Notes under the pieces: generated by a model
Told to the model about the DNA's origin: nothing
Databases searched by the model: none
The model's input: the letters and a program-made list of their open reading frames with translations, nothing else
Assembly: GCA_964533945.1 (NCBI GenBank)
Contig: CAZHPA010000003.1
Location: forward strand, 1-64,000
Origin: CAZHPA01 sp964533945
GTDB lineage: Bacteria > Bacillota > Clostridia > Lachnospirales > WRBF01
Reading direction: 5' to 3'
DNA length: 64,000 bases
In this document: one piece after another, positions 25,133 through 33,656 of the stretch
How positions within the stretch are numbered: the first letter of the stretch is position 1
How the letters are laid out: each line of letters starts with the position of its first letter
Program-made: the position numbers and the translations under genes

Positions 25133-25867
25133 ATGATTAAGAAACTAATTTATGTAGCAATAACAGCAGTTTCAATAGGTTTTTTGTTTATAAACGTCAT
25201 ATATGCCGTAAATAAGACTAATATATCTAAAAATCCTAAAAAGCTAAATACTTATATAATAGAAAACAGCGAAGTAACTGTTAATAGCGCAATGCATTTT
25301 GCCGATATATTTAATATGAAAGAAAATTTTTTAGAATACGATGAATACTTTTTGTTTTATGGAGAATATAACGATAAGTTAAAAGTATATAAATATTTAA
25401 ACTATATAATGTATGAAAACGATTCAAAAGCTAGAAATAAGCCAATTGATGGAAATGGCGATGCATTAAACTTGGCTCTTTCCTTTATAGACAACTTAAT
25501 TTTATTTTTTGCGTATGATGAAGCAGTTGTTGATTTTGACGGGCAATTTTACAATATTAAGTTTATAAGCCTATTAGATAACATAAAACTATATTCGTTC
25601 AACAATTCAATAACAATCGACACTATGGGAAATATAGTTAAAATGGAATATTATTATAATAAGTTTAAGCAATTAAGCAATATTAGTTTAAAAACAATAG
25701 ATGAAGCACTTAAAAGCATTCCTAGTAATATAAATATAGATACCGAAAGAATTGCAATCGTATACACATATGAAAATAGCATTGTTCAACCTTCATATTT
25801 ATTTATAGGGGAAGACACAACAGGCAATGTTTGCAAATATTTTATTAGCGCCGCACAATTTAGCTAA
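25133..25867 (+). CDS. Membrane-anchored protein, possibly YycI-like
   Basis: The product is 244 residues: one N-terminal membrane helix (residues 4-24), then an extracytoplasmic domain of about 215 residues. The late part (GNIVKMEYYYNKFKQLSNIS, then TERIAIVYTYENSIVQPSYL) resembles the two-lobed fold of YycI/YycH regulators of the WalRK system. I see no adjacent histidine kinase, so that label is tentative. The start is ATG 25133; the frame is open to 25085 without a ribosome site. It stands alone, upstream of the darA cluster and on the same strand. Confidence 0.6.
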   Translation: MIKKLIYVAITAVSIGFLFINVIYAVNKTNISKNPKKLNTYIIENSEVTVNSAMHFADIFNMKENFLEYDEYFLFYGEYNDKLKVYKYLNYIMYENDSKARNKPIDGNGDALNLALSFIDNLILFFAYDEAVVDFDGQFYNIKFISLLDNIKLYSFNNSITIDTMGNIVKMEYYYNKFKQLSNISLKTIDEALKSIPSNINIDTERIAIVYTYENSIVQPSYLFIGEDTTGNVCKYFISAAQFS

Positions 25868-25976
25868 AAAATTTGTTTTTCCTGTTTTTAAATATCAGTA
25901 AATATGATATAATTGTACTATAATAAAGCCATAATGAATTTACGGAATGGATTTGCAAGGAATGGGAGGTTTTTTT

Positions 25977-26306
25977 ATGAAACTTGTTTTAGCAATAATA
26001 CATGACGAGGACGCATTTGTAATTATGGATACATTAAGCGAAAAAGGATTTAGCGTTACAAAGCTTGCAACAACGGGTGGCTTTTTGCGTGCAGGAAACA
26101 CAACTTTAATATGTGGCTGCAAAGAAGACAGAATACCAGAGCTTGTTTCAATAATTGAAAAAAAATGTAAATCAAGAAAGCAAATTGCTTCAGTAAATAC
26201 CTCGGGGGTTAGTGGCGCAGAAGGATACGTTCCATACCCTGTTGAAATAACAGTTGGGGGAGCTACCATTTTCGTACTTAACGTTGAAGACTTTAAAAAA
26301 GTTTGA
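25977..26306 (+). CDS. darA: Cyclic-di-AMP receptor, PII-like
   Basis: The product is 109 residues from ATG 25977, with GGGAGG upstream. It is a PII-like trimer protein of the DarA/PstA group: MKLVLAIIHDEDA, TKLATTGGFLRAGNTTLICG (the c-di-AMP loop with TGGFL) and GGATIFVLNVEDF. It binds c-di-AMP and relays it to partners not yet defined in most species. The downstream yaaR and holB order is the one found in many Firmicutes. Confidence 0.93.
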   Translation: MKLVLAIIHDEDAFVIMDTLSEKGFSVTKLATTGGFLRAGNTTLICGCKEDRIPELVSIIEKKCKSRKQIASVNTSGVSGAEGYVPYPVEITVGGATIFVLNVEDFKKV

Positions 26307-26327
26307 TGTGCAAGGAGTTGTTGCGTT

Positions 26328-26768
26328 ATGGAACTTAAAGTTTCGGAAATTTTAGCGGCAAAGCTTCAAAAAACGCAAACTTTGCAAGCAAAAAAAGCTG
26401 AAAAAGATTTTAGCCTAACATTAAGCAAGCTTTCAGAAGACGAGCTTGCTAGTAAGCTTAAAGATTTAATTGATGAAATTACAGTTTGCGGCAATAAACT
26501 TGCAGAACATATGGACATTAAAGACATGAAAAAATACCGTGGGCTTGTTCAAAACTTCATAAATGAAGTTGTAACAAATTCGCATAAATTTTCACGTGAA
26601 AACTTTTTAGACCGACGAGGACGACATAGAGTTTATGGCATTGTTAAGCTTGTTAATAAAGAATTGGACGAATTGGCGCAAGAGCTTTTAAAGTCTGAAA
26701 AAGACCATCTTACAATTTTGGAAAAAACAGATGAGATTAGAGGGCTTTTGCTTGATATAGTTATTTAA
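26328..26768 (+). CDS. yaaR: YaaR family protein
   Basis: The product is 146 residues, all helical, with the family core KYRGLVQNFINEVVTNSHKF and the closing VNKELDELAQELLKSEKDHL. Its function is not established. It starts 21 bases after darA with a good AAGGAG site and ends five bases before holB. The darA-yaaR-holB linkage is widely conserved. Confidence 0.88.
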   Translation: MELKVSEILAAKLQKTQTLQAKKAEKDFSLTLSKLSEDELASKLKDLIDEITVCGNKLAEHMDIKDMKKYRGLVQNFINEVVTNSHKFSRENFLDRRGRHRVYGIVKLVNKELDELAQELLKSEKDHLTILEKTDEIRGLLLDIVI

Positions 26769-26773
26769 AAAGT

Positions 26774-27775
26774 ATGTATGAATTTGAAAATATAATTGGA
26801 AACGAAAACATAATTAATTATTTAAAAACTGCAATTAAATTAAAAAGAGTTCCCCATTCACTAGTTTTTTCAGGAGCTTTTGGAATGGGCAAAAAACTTC
26901 TTTCTTTTTCGCTTGCAAAAGCGCTTCTTTGCGAAAAAAGCAGTGAAAACGGGGCTTGCTGCAATAGTTGCATTTCATGTGCAACATTTGAAAGCAAAAA
27001 TAACCCCGATGTATTTTTTGTTTGCGGCACAAAATTAAAAAGCATTGGCGTTTCAGATGTTAGGGAACAAATTATTAAGCAAATGCAAACAAAACCTTTT
27101 AAATACAACAAAAAGATTTTTATTGTATTAGAAGCACACAAGTTAACTACTGCCGCACAAAATGCATTGTTAAAAACAATTGAAGAACCTTCAAGTTATG
27201 GTATGTTCATTTTATTAACCGAAAACTTTAACGCTCTTTTGCCAACTATACTATCACGTTGCACTATTTTTAAATTAAAACAGCTTCCGGTTAAACATGT
27301 TGCAAGTTTTTTAATTGAAAAGCAAAGTATACCAAAGCAACAAGCATTTTTAATTGCTTCAATTTCAAACGGTAATATAGGGCGTGCTATTTCGCTATGC
27401 AGCGATGACGAATTAACCAATATGTATAGTTATATGTTAGACCTAGCTGCGAATATAAAAGAATTTACCATACTTGATGCTTTTAAAGTTTCAAAAGAAC
27501 TGGAACGTTTTAAAGAAAAAATGCATGAATGTTTAGATATGCTTTTAATTTGGTATCGTGATGTTTTAATTTTTAAAGAAACAGGCAATGAAGCTTTTCT
27601 TGCTCAAAAATATGAAAATTTCAATAATATTGAAGTTAATTCAAGACATTATTCAACGCAAAAACTAATTGATTGCATAAATTCTATTTTTGCCGCAAAG
27701 TTTAGGTTAAGTCAAAACGCAAGCTTTCAGCTAACCTTAGAAGTTTTATTTATGGAGTTTCTTGAAAGTTGGTAG
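26774..27775 (+). CDS. holB: DNA polymerase III delta' subunit
   Basis: The product is 333 residues of AAA+ fold. The opening FENIIGNENIINYLKTAIK and RVPHSLVFSGAFGMGKKLL show the clamp-loader P-loop. A zinc cluster follows (CEKSSENGACCNSCISC), then KIFIVLEAHKLTTAAQNALL (Walker B-like) and LSRCTIFKLK (SRC motif). It is part of the clamp loader that places the beta clamp on DNA. The ribosome site is weak, suggesting coupling to yaaR. In many relatives a ricT (yaaT) gene follows; here a LemA-like gene takes that place. Confidence 0.93.
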   Translation: MYEFENIIGNENIINYLKTAIKLKRVPHSLVFSGAFGMGKKLLSFSLAKALLCEKSSENGACCNSCISCATFESKNNPDVFFVCGTKLKSIGVSDVREQIIKQMQTKPFKYNKKIFIVLEAHKLTTAAQNALLKTIEEPSSYGMFILLTENFNALLPTILSRCTIFKLKQLPVKHVASFLIEKQSIPKQQAFLIASISNGNIGRAISLCSDDELTNMYSYMLDLAANIKEFTILDAFKVSKELERFKEKMHECLDMLLIWYRDVLIFKETGNEAFLAQKYENFNNIEVNSRHYSTQKLIDCINSIFAAKFRLSQNASFQLTLEVLFMEFLESW

Positions 27776-27779
27776 TATT

Positions 27780-28301
27780 ATGTTAATAATGTTTATGTGC
27801 ATTTTAATAATTATAATAATTTTAACATATCTAATAATAAGCTATATAATTATAAGCGAAAAAACAAGAAAAGTTAAAGATTTAAAAGCTTTACTGGAAG
27901 ACCAACTTAAAAAATGCTATGCACTTGTTCCTCAAATTGTTGATGAAATAACAAAAAACAGAATTAGCGATGAAATATATTACATAATAACAACATCGAA
28001 AGCTATATATGAAAAATCGAATAATACAAAACAGCTTGCATTGGCATACAATAGGTTTTTACACGGCCTGCGGCTGTTGCAACTGGCATCTAAAGCAAGC
28101 ACAGTTGCAAAAAGCAGCCTAGAGCTTCAAAAAATATTTTTAGAAATTGATAATATAGAGCAAAAAATTAACTTTCAATCTAAGTTTTATAACGATGCTG
28201 TAAACGAATATAACAACTATGTTAAAAGAATTAGCGGAAAAATAATTGCAAATATATTAAACCGAAAATTGGCAAGCTTGTTTTTATATAACAAAAAATA
28301 G
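27780..28301 (+). CDS. LemA-like membrane protein
   Basis: The product is 173 residues from ATG 27780 (a TTG at 27762 would overlap holB). It has one N-terminal membrane helix and then long helices. LKKCYALVPQIVDEI and QSKFYNDAVNEYNNYVKRI parallel the LemA family's LIPNLVE and FYNxxVxxYN signatures. LemA proteins are coiled-coil anchored proteins of unknown role. The gene lies four bases after holB, so it is probably co-transcribed. The family match is by eye and moderately strong. Confidence 0.68.
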   Translation: MLIMFMCILIIIIILTYLIISYIIISEKTRKVKDLKALLEDQLKKCYALVPQIVDEITKNRISDEIYYIITTSKAIYEKSNNTKQLALAYNRFLHGLRLLQLASKASTVAKSSLELQKIFLEIDNIEQKINFQSKFYNDAVNEYNNYVKRISGKIIANILNRKLASLFLYNKK

Positions 28302-28335
28302 CCTGAAACAACTAAAGGGTGTCTTTAACTAAAAT

Positions 28336-28368
28336 AACTAGAGAACGCACAAGGCGCCCTCTAGTTTG
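28336..28368. terminator. Terminator between LemA-like and repeat-protein genes
   Basis: AACTAGAG and CTCTAGTT pair, followed by TTG and a T-rich run. It overlaps the stop codon of the minus-strand gene at 28361 and lies after the plus-strand gene ending at 28301. Confidence 0.65.
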
Positions 28369-29956
28369 TATTAACTTTAAGAATATAATCAATCCAAGAC
28401 CAGCTTTCAGCCCGTTCGATTTTAACAAAATATTTTCCCGCAGGTAAAAATAAATTAATCGAACCTTTTTTAGTTTCATCTCCGTTCGAATAGAAAACTA
28501 ACCGCTGCAAATCATTAGAATCATGCAAGCCTATAGACCAATGAGATTTTGTGCTATTTAAATTATTGTGTTCAAATGCTATTGAAACTTCTCTTGAATC
28601 AGCTAAATCAAAAACAAAATAATCAACATCTTTGTCACTTCCAAGGTTTCCAATAACTTCTGTATCTGTGCTTATTTGGTTTGCTTCTTGGGCTGCATTA
28701 TTGTCTTCAATTTCATATTTGTTAGCGTTGGATTCGTAATTAACTTTAAGCCCGTAATCTATGGAAGACCAGTAATAATAGCCTTTTTCAACTTTAACAA
28801 AATATTTTCCGGCAGGCAAATATGCATTTATAGAGCCTTTTTTAGTTTCGTCGCCGTTTGAATGGAAAACTAAATGTTTTGTTTCGCTTGAATCGTATAA
28901 AGTTATTATCCAATATGTTTTTGCACTGTTTAAATTTTCATGGGAAAAAACTAGCCAAACTTTACCCGGAGTTTTTAAATCAAATGTAAATTGGTCAACA
29001 TCTTTATCATGCCAAAAGCTTCCTGATATTTCAGAGTTTGTATTAATAACGTTTGCTAATTCTAACGTGTCGTTGTCTTCAACTTCATACTTTCCGCTGC
29101 TGTTGGCTTCATAATTAACTTTTAGCTCATAATTAATCCAAGACCAGTTATATTCTCCCTTTTCAACCTTAACAACATATTCCCCCGAAGGCAAATATAA
29201 ATTACTAGAGTCTTTTTTTGTGTCGTTTCCTGTTGAGTGAAGCGTTAGACGTCTTGCATTTTTAGAATCATATAAGCCTGCAATCCAATATGTTTTTGCA
29301 CTGCTAAATCCGTCGTGGGAAAAAGTAAGCCAAACTTTTCCGGGGTTATCAAGCTTAAATTTATATGAATTTACAGTGCTTTCAGCTTCTAGGCTGCCTG
29401 TAAAGGCAGTGTTTACCCCTGATGAGTTGTCTGTTGAAGCCATAACGTAATTGTTGTGAACGCTTGATGTTATTGCAATAGTATTTTTGGTTGAAATCCA
29501 ATCAACGTCTATGCTTAGAGCGTTGCATATATCTCTTAGTTTAAAGTAGTTATTGTTATCTATTAAATAGCTTGACGGGCTTATTTTGCTACCGTCTAAA
29601 TATATGCTTGAATTAGATGGTGAAACAGCTTTTTCTGTTCTGGTTTCCGAAGTTTTTAATTCGTCGCCGACTACTGTGTATGGTTTATTACTAATTATGT
29701 TTAATGCATTTTTAGTTTCATCCCATTGCACATTAAAATTTTTAGCCGTATTATTAATTGCCATTGCAATATCACGAAGTTTGAAATAATTGCTTCCTTC
29801 AATGTTATATGCTTCAAGCTCAACCTCTTTTTCATTAACTAATACTTTAGAGTTTGCAGGAATTGCTTTTTTAGGAGTATCCGCAAAAACAACAGCCATA
29901 TTAAAATTAAAGCATATTATAGCGCAAGTTAACAATATAACGCTTATGTTTTTCAT
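28361..29956 (-). CDS. Secreted protein with two stalk domains and three PPC-like repeats
   Basis: The product is 531 residues with a signal peptide (cleavage near residue 26). Residues about 35-165 hold two copies of a copper-amine-oxidase/stalk motif, each with NYFKLRDI. Then come three repeats of roughly 115 residues, each with DxDxFxFDL, PGKVWLxFSH, GxxTKKxSxNLYLPxGxYxVKVEK and a final Trp/Tyr pair. The repeats resemble bacterial pre-peptidase C-terminal (PPC) beta-sandwich domains. It probably binds a surface glycan or protein. No catalytic domain is present. It has an AAGGTGGGG ribosome site. Confidence 0.75.
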   Translation of the reverse strand: MKNISVILLTCAIICFNFNMAVVFADTPKKAIPANSKVLVNEKEVELEAYNIEGSNYFKLRDIAMAINNTAKNFNVQWDETKNALNIISNKPYTVVGDELKTSETRTEKAVSPSNSSIYLDGSKISPSSYLIDNNNYFKLRDICNALSIDVDWISTKNTIAITSSVHNNYVMASTDNSSGVNTAFTGSLEAESTVNSYKFKLDNPGKVWLTFSHDGFSSAKTYWIAGLYDSKNARRLTLHSTGNDTKKDSSNLYLPSGEYVVKVEKGEYNWSWINYELKVNYEANSSGKYEVEDNDTLELANVINTNSEISGSFWHDKDVDQFTFDLKTPGKVWLVFSHENLNSAKTYWIITLYDSSETKHLVFHSNGDETKKGSINAYLPAGKYFVKVEKGYYYWSSIDYGLKVNYESNANKYEIEDNNAAQEANQISTDTEVIGNLGSDKDVDYFVFDLADSREVSIAFEHNNLNSTKSHWSIGLHDSNDLQRLVFYSNGDETKKGSINLFLPAGKYFVKIERAESWSWIDYILKVNTN

Positions 29957-30486
29957 TTTTTACCCCACCTTGTCTTTTTACTTAGCGATTATCTAACGTG
30001 CTTTCATTAAGCCAGCGGGAGCTGCAATAACCCCCTTAATTTTAGTTTACTCACAAATTGCATTTTTCACTAGTTATTTTCTCCTTTCTTATCATTATAA
30101 TATGTTCCCTTTTTGCTTTTAATTGTTAGTTAGGTTAAAATTAATGAAATATTTAATATTTTTATGGAATTTTATTATATTTGACTAACTACACCAATTA
30201 ATATGTTCTTACAAATAGTTAATAAATTTGTATCTAAAGACTAGGTAGTGCTTTGCTCTTTTTCGTTAAACTTGAAATATTTACTTAACTGTTAAAAGCT
30301 TATTTTATGCTATGATTTCTCATATTATAAATAACTTTATTATATTTTTTGGAAAAAGTCAATATACTAACATGCTAGGAAACCGTTTTATGCATTGAAA
30401 ATATTGCCTAATTTTAATTAGTATGGTATTATGTGGATTAGGTGTTTTTTCTTAAAAGTTAAAGTAAATTGTTAGGAGATTTCAAA
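29957..30486. other. A+T-rich intergenic gap of 530 bases
   Basis: This gap separates divergent genes. It holds the promoters of both, but I could not pick one with confidence. I see no open frame with a good start, no repeat and no structured RNA that I recognise. Confidence 0.5.
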
Positions 30487-31881
30487 ATGTCAACAAACCT
30501 AGAAAACCGTATGGCAACGGAAAAACTAAGCCTTCTTGTAATAAAGCTATCAATTCCAACTATTATTTCAATGGTTGTTTCGGCATTGTATAATGTTGTT
30601 GATAGATTTTGGATAGGAAAAATGGAAGGCATAGGCGCAAGCGCGCTAGCCGGAATAGGCATATGTATGCCTATAATGAATATTATAATGGGATTTTCAA
30701 TGCTTGTTGCAATAGGGGCTGCTTCCCGAATTTCAATTAGCCTTGGAGAACGTGAGCAACAGTTTGCCGAAAAAGTACTTGGAAATGCATTTACATTAAC
30801 AATTTTATTTGCTGCATTTTCAACAATTGGCGGCTTATTAACTTTAAAGCCTTTGTTGCTTTTGGTTGGGGCAACAGAAAACAGCTTACCATACGCAATA
30901 GACTATATGTCTATTATATTAATCGGTTCAACATTTGCCTTTTTATCCTTTTCAATGAATCACCCTATACGTGCTGCTGGAAACAGCGTTCGCTTTGCAA
31001 CTACTCAAATTATTGGAACAGTTGTTAATATTATATTAGACCCAATTTTAATTTTTGGCTTTAATATGGGAATTAAAGGGGCGGCTTGGGCAACAATTAT
31101 TGCTCAGCTTGTAACGTGTGTTTGGATTTTTGCGTATTTTTTCGGTAAAAAATCTGTAATTAAGTTTAAATTTAAAAACCTAAAACCCGATTTTGCCGTT
31201 GTTGCAAGCATTTTTTCAATTGGACTTTCACCGTTTTTAATGCAAGTTGCCGCAAGCTTTATTTCGGCAATTGCAAACCGCACCCTTCAATATTACGGAG
31301 AGCTTGAAATTGGTTCGGGAGATATGGCAATTAGTAGCATGACTATAGTTATGAGCCTTTTTGTTTTGCTTTTTATGCCCATTTTAGGAATAAACCAAGG
31401 TGTGCAGCCTATAATAGGCTTTAACTTCGGCGCAAAAAATTATGAACGTGTTAGAGATGCGTTTAAATGGTCGGTTATATATAGCATTGCTATGTGTACG
31501 GCAGGTTTTTTAGTTGTTGAAATGTTTGCCCCACAAATGATTTTAATATTTAACGACGACCCATCTTTAGTTTCATTAGGTGCTAAAGGTGCAAGAATAT
31601 TTTTAGCTTCAATGCCGCTGTTAGGGTTTTTAGTTCCGGCAACAAATTTCTTTCAAGCTATTGGAAGGGCAAAAATTTCTATTATTTTAAGTCTTTTACG
31701 ACAAGTAATTGTTTTAGTTCCTGCATATTTTATTTTGCCTAAACTTTTAGGGTTGAATGGAGCATTTATGGCAAATCCCCTTTCAGATATTATTTCTACA
31801 GTTGTTGCTTTTGTTTATATAATTAAGGAATTTAAACTTTTAAAAATTAGGTTTGAACAAGAAAATAAACAAGTTATCTAA
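30487..31881 (+). CDS. MATE family efflux transporter
   Basis: The product is 464 residues, about twelve membrane segments. The N-terminal block LSIPTIISMVVSALYNVVDR and the mid-region FNMGIKGAAWATIIAQLV are typical of the MATE (NorM/DinF-like) family, which export cationic drugs or metabolites using Na+ or H+. ATG 30487 lies behind TTAGGAGA. It is a single gene and substrates cannot be predicted. Confidence 0.93.
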   Translation: MSTNLENRMATEKLSLLVIKLSIPTIISMVVSALYNVVDRFWIGKMEGIGASALAGIGICMPIMNIIMGFSMLVAIGAASRISISLGEREQQFAEKVLGNAFTLTILFAAFSTIGGLLTLKPLLLLVGATENSLPYAIDYMSIILIGSTFAFLSFSMNHPIRAAGNSVRFATTQIIGTVVNIILDPILIFGFNMGIKGAAWATIIAQLVTCVWIFAYFFGKKSVIKFKFKNLKPDFAVVASIFSIGLSPFLMQVAASFISAIANRTLQYYGELEIGSGDMAISSMTIVMSLFVLLFMPILGINQGVQPIIGFNFGAKNYERVRDAFKWSVIYSIAMCTAGFLVVEMFAPQMILIFNDDPSLVSLGAKGARIFLASMPLLGFLVPATNFFQAIGRAKISIILSLLRQVIVLVPAYFILPKLLGLNGAFMANPLSDIISTVVAFVYIIKEFKLLKIRFEQENKQVI

Positions 31882-31938
31882 ACCACCTTCACTGCATATA
31901 TTTAATTAATATGTGTAATTACGAAGGAGGTTTTAAAA

Positions 31939-32409
31939 ATGGAACCAAACAGACGAAGGGCATATACCAAAAGCAAAAGATATGTTAGCAGGAAAAAGCC
32001 TAAAACAAAGCCAAGCACAATTGACACAGTTGTGACGCAATGTATTGTTTGCGGTTTAGTTTTGGCTTTTTTGCTTTTTGTTCGTGTTGTTGATACGCCG
32101 TTTTCAGAAGATATTAGAAATAGCTTAAAATTTGTTTTATTAGGAGAAACAAGCGTTGATGAAGTAGTTGAAGCATACAGCAGTGTTACTAAAACTGCCG
32201 AAAATATGAAAAATTCAGTTCAAACAATATTCGGGGGAACTAAGGAAGAGGAAGAAGAAAAAGAAGAAGAAAGTACATATAATTCAACTTTTGAAGCCGA
32301 GCCTGAAAATAGCTTGGAAATTAATAATAATTCCAACGATAACTTTAGAATAGATGAAGATATTTTAAGCGACATAAACTCCCGACAAGATTTTTATACT
32401 GCCGACTAG
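31939..32409 (+). CDS. Short membrane-anchored protein upstream of SpoIVFB
   Basis: The product is 156 residues: a basic cytosolic N-terminus (about 30 residues), one membrane helix (CIVCGLVLAFLLFVRVV), and an acidic external tail with a run of Glu and Lys (about 110-120). In many Clostridia this slot carries a SpoIVFA- or SpoIIQ-like protein ending in an M23 peptidase domain; here that domain is missing. The GAAGGAGG site is strong. It may act as regulator of the adjacent protease, by position only. Confidence 0.65.
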   Translation: MEPNRRRAYTKSKRYVSRKKPKTKPSTIDTVVTQCIVCGLVLAFLLFVRVVDTPFSEDIRNSLKFVLLGETSVDEVVEAYSSVTKTAENMKNSVQTIFGGTKEEEEEKEEESTYNSTFEAEPENSLEINNNSNDNFRIDEDILSDINSRQDFYTAD

Positions 32410-32438
32410 AAAATATTGCGTCCTTGGGAGTTGATTGC

Positions 32439-33281
32439 TTGCTTAAGAAAATTTCAACATTCAAATCATTTTTATTTTTCTCTGTAATAGCAATAGCATT
32501 AGGATATTTAAAACAATTTGCAATTATTACTTCAATAGCAATATTGCACGAACTATCTCATATTATAGCAGCCAAAGCTTTTGGGCTTAATACAGAAAAA
32601 ATTAGCTTCACACCAATTGGGCTTTTTGCTGTTGTTGAAGATTTTGATTTTTTACCATTATTTAAAAAGGTTGTTGTTTTGCTTGCCGGGCCTTTTGCAA
32701 ACTTGCTTTTGGCAATGCTTTCATTACTATTTTTTAAAGGAAAATATGAATTTTTTGTTGCTGCAAATATCTCTCTTTTCTTTTTTAATTTGCTTCCAAT
32801 ATATCCTCTTGATGGCGGAAGCGTTTTTAGTGCTATTTTAGGAAGAATGATTGGAACGATTAAAGCAGGCAACTTAATAACTAAAATTAGTAAAATATTT
32901 TGTTACATTCTTATAGTAATTGGTTTTGTGCAAGTTGTTTTATATCCATACAATATAAGTATTTTGTGCATTAGCTTATATTTAATTTTTATTAATAAAA
33001 ACGGTAATATTAATGCCCAAATGCAATTTTGCCGCTTGCTTTCTTTTAAAGACAAAGAGCATAAAGAAAAAAGAATTTTACCGCTTAAATCTTTTGCCGT
33101 TTTTAAAGAAGCGCAAGTTAAAAATATAGTTAAGCTTTTGTGTTTTGATTACTTTTTTGTTGTATATATAATTGATGAAGGAGTTGTATTTACAGAGCGG
33201 CAAGTTATTGACTATGTTTTAAAGTTTGGGCTTTGTGGAACTGTATTTGATATATATAAAACCGCCAATGCGGCGTGTTAG
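32439..33281 (+). CDS. spoIVFB: SpoIVFB-like site-2 protease (M50)
   Basis: The product is 280 residues. The catalytic zinc motif is in AILHELSHIIAAKAFG (HELSH), and the second ligand is in YPLDGGS, giving the M50 arrangement inside membrane segments. The C-terminal portion resembles the regulatory domain of spore forms. SpoIVFB cleaves pro-sigma-K in the mother cell during sporulation. Start choice is uncertain: TTG 32439 sits eight bases after GGGAG, while TTG 32424 would add five residues. It is 14 to 29 bases after the preceding gene, so they form an operon. Confidence 0.82.
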   Translation: MLKKISTFKSFLFFSVIAIALGYLKQFAIITSIAILHELSHIIAAKAFGLNTEKISFTPIGLFAVVEDFDFLPLFKKVVVLLAGPFANLLLAMLSLLFFKGKYEFFVAANISLFFFNLLPIYPLDGGSVFSAILGRMIGTIKAGNLITKISKIFCYILIVIGFVQVVLYPYNISILCISLYLIFINKNGNINAQMQFCRLLSFKDKEHKEKRILPLKSFAVFKEAQVKNIVKLLCFDYFFVVYIIDEGVVFTERQVIDYVLKFGLCGTVFDIYKTANAAC

Positions 33282-33285
33282 CATA

Positions 33286-33325
33286 AATTCCCTAAAAAGC
33301 TTTGCTTTGGTGGGGAATTTTTTAT
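33286..33325 (+). terminator. Terminator after spoIVFB
   Basis: AATTCCC and GGGAATT form a stem with a loop of about 20 bases, followed by TTTTTATT. Confidence 0.68.
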
Positions 33326-33555
33326 TATGCAATATTTGTATGCCACTAAAAAATTATGTTATAACAAGACGATGAAATAGAACTAATATTTTTTGACATG
33401 CAAATTGTATTTTTTAGTCCTTTTATTTATTGAAATTTATATATAAAAACTACCTAGGCATTATTATAATAAACGCTAGATGGTTTGTGCTGAAGGTTAT
33501 TAGAAAATATGTGACATACTCACTCACCTATATCTTAGATAGGCAAGGGAATATG

Positions 33556-33637
33556 TCACCCATTTCAACGGCACAAGCCCCCGGCTTTAGCCGTGGGGAA
33601 GAAGCTGTAATATTTTTAAAATTTTATTAGAAACTCC
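33556..33637 (+). mobile_element. IS200/IS605-type right-end remnant, copy 2
   Basis: This is the inverted counterpart of the element at 3-84. The hairpin CCCCCGGC-TTTA-GCCGTGGGG is at 33578-33598. Similarity continues about 35 bases past the hairpin (TAATATTTTTAAAATTTTATTAGAA), then fades. Immediately upstream a second inverted repeat (GTGACATA at 33511 and TATGTCAC at 33552) encloses CCTAT/ATAGG. No transposase frame is present. Confidence 0.55.
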
Positions 33638-33656
33638 ATTGACGCAAATAAGTATT

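Noticed and set aside
30124..30145. TTAGTTAGGTTAAAATTAA as a third DtxR box
   Set aside because: Only one half-site matches well; the second is too degenerate, and the neighbouring genes have no metal link.
33430..33630. A 66-residue open frame before element copy 2
   Set aside because: It crosses the hairpin element and has no ribosome site or resemblance to a protein family.
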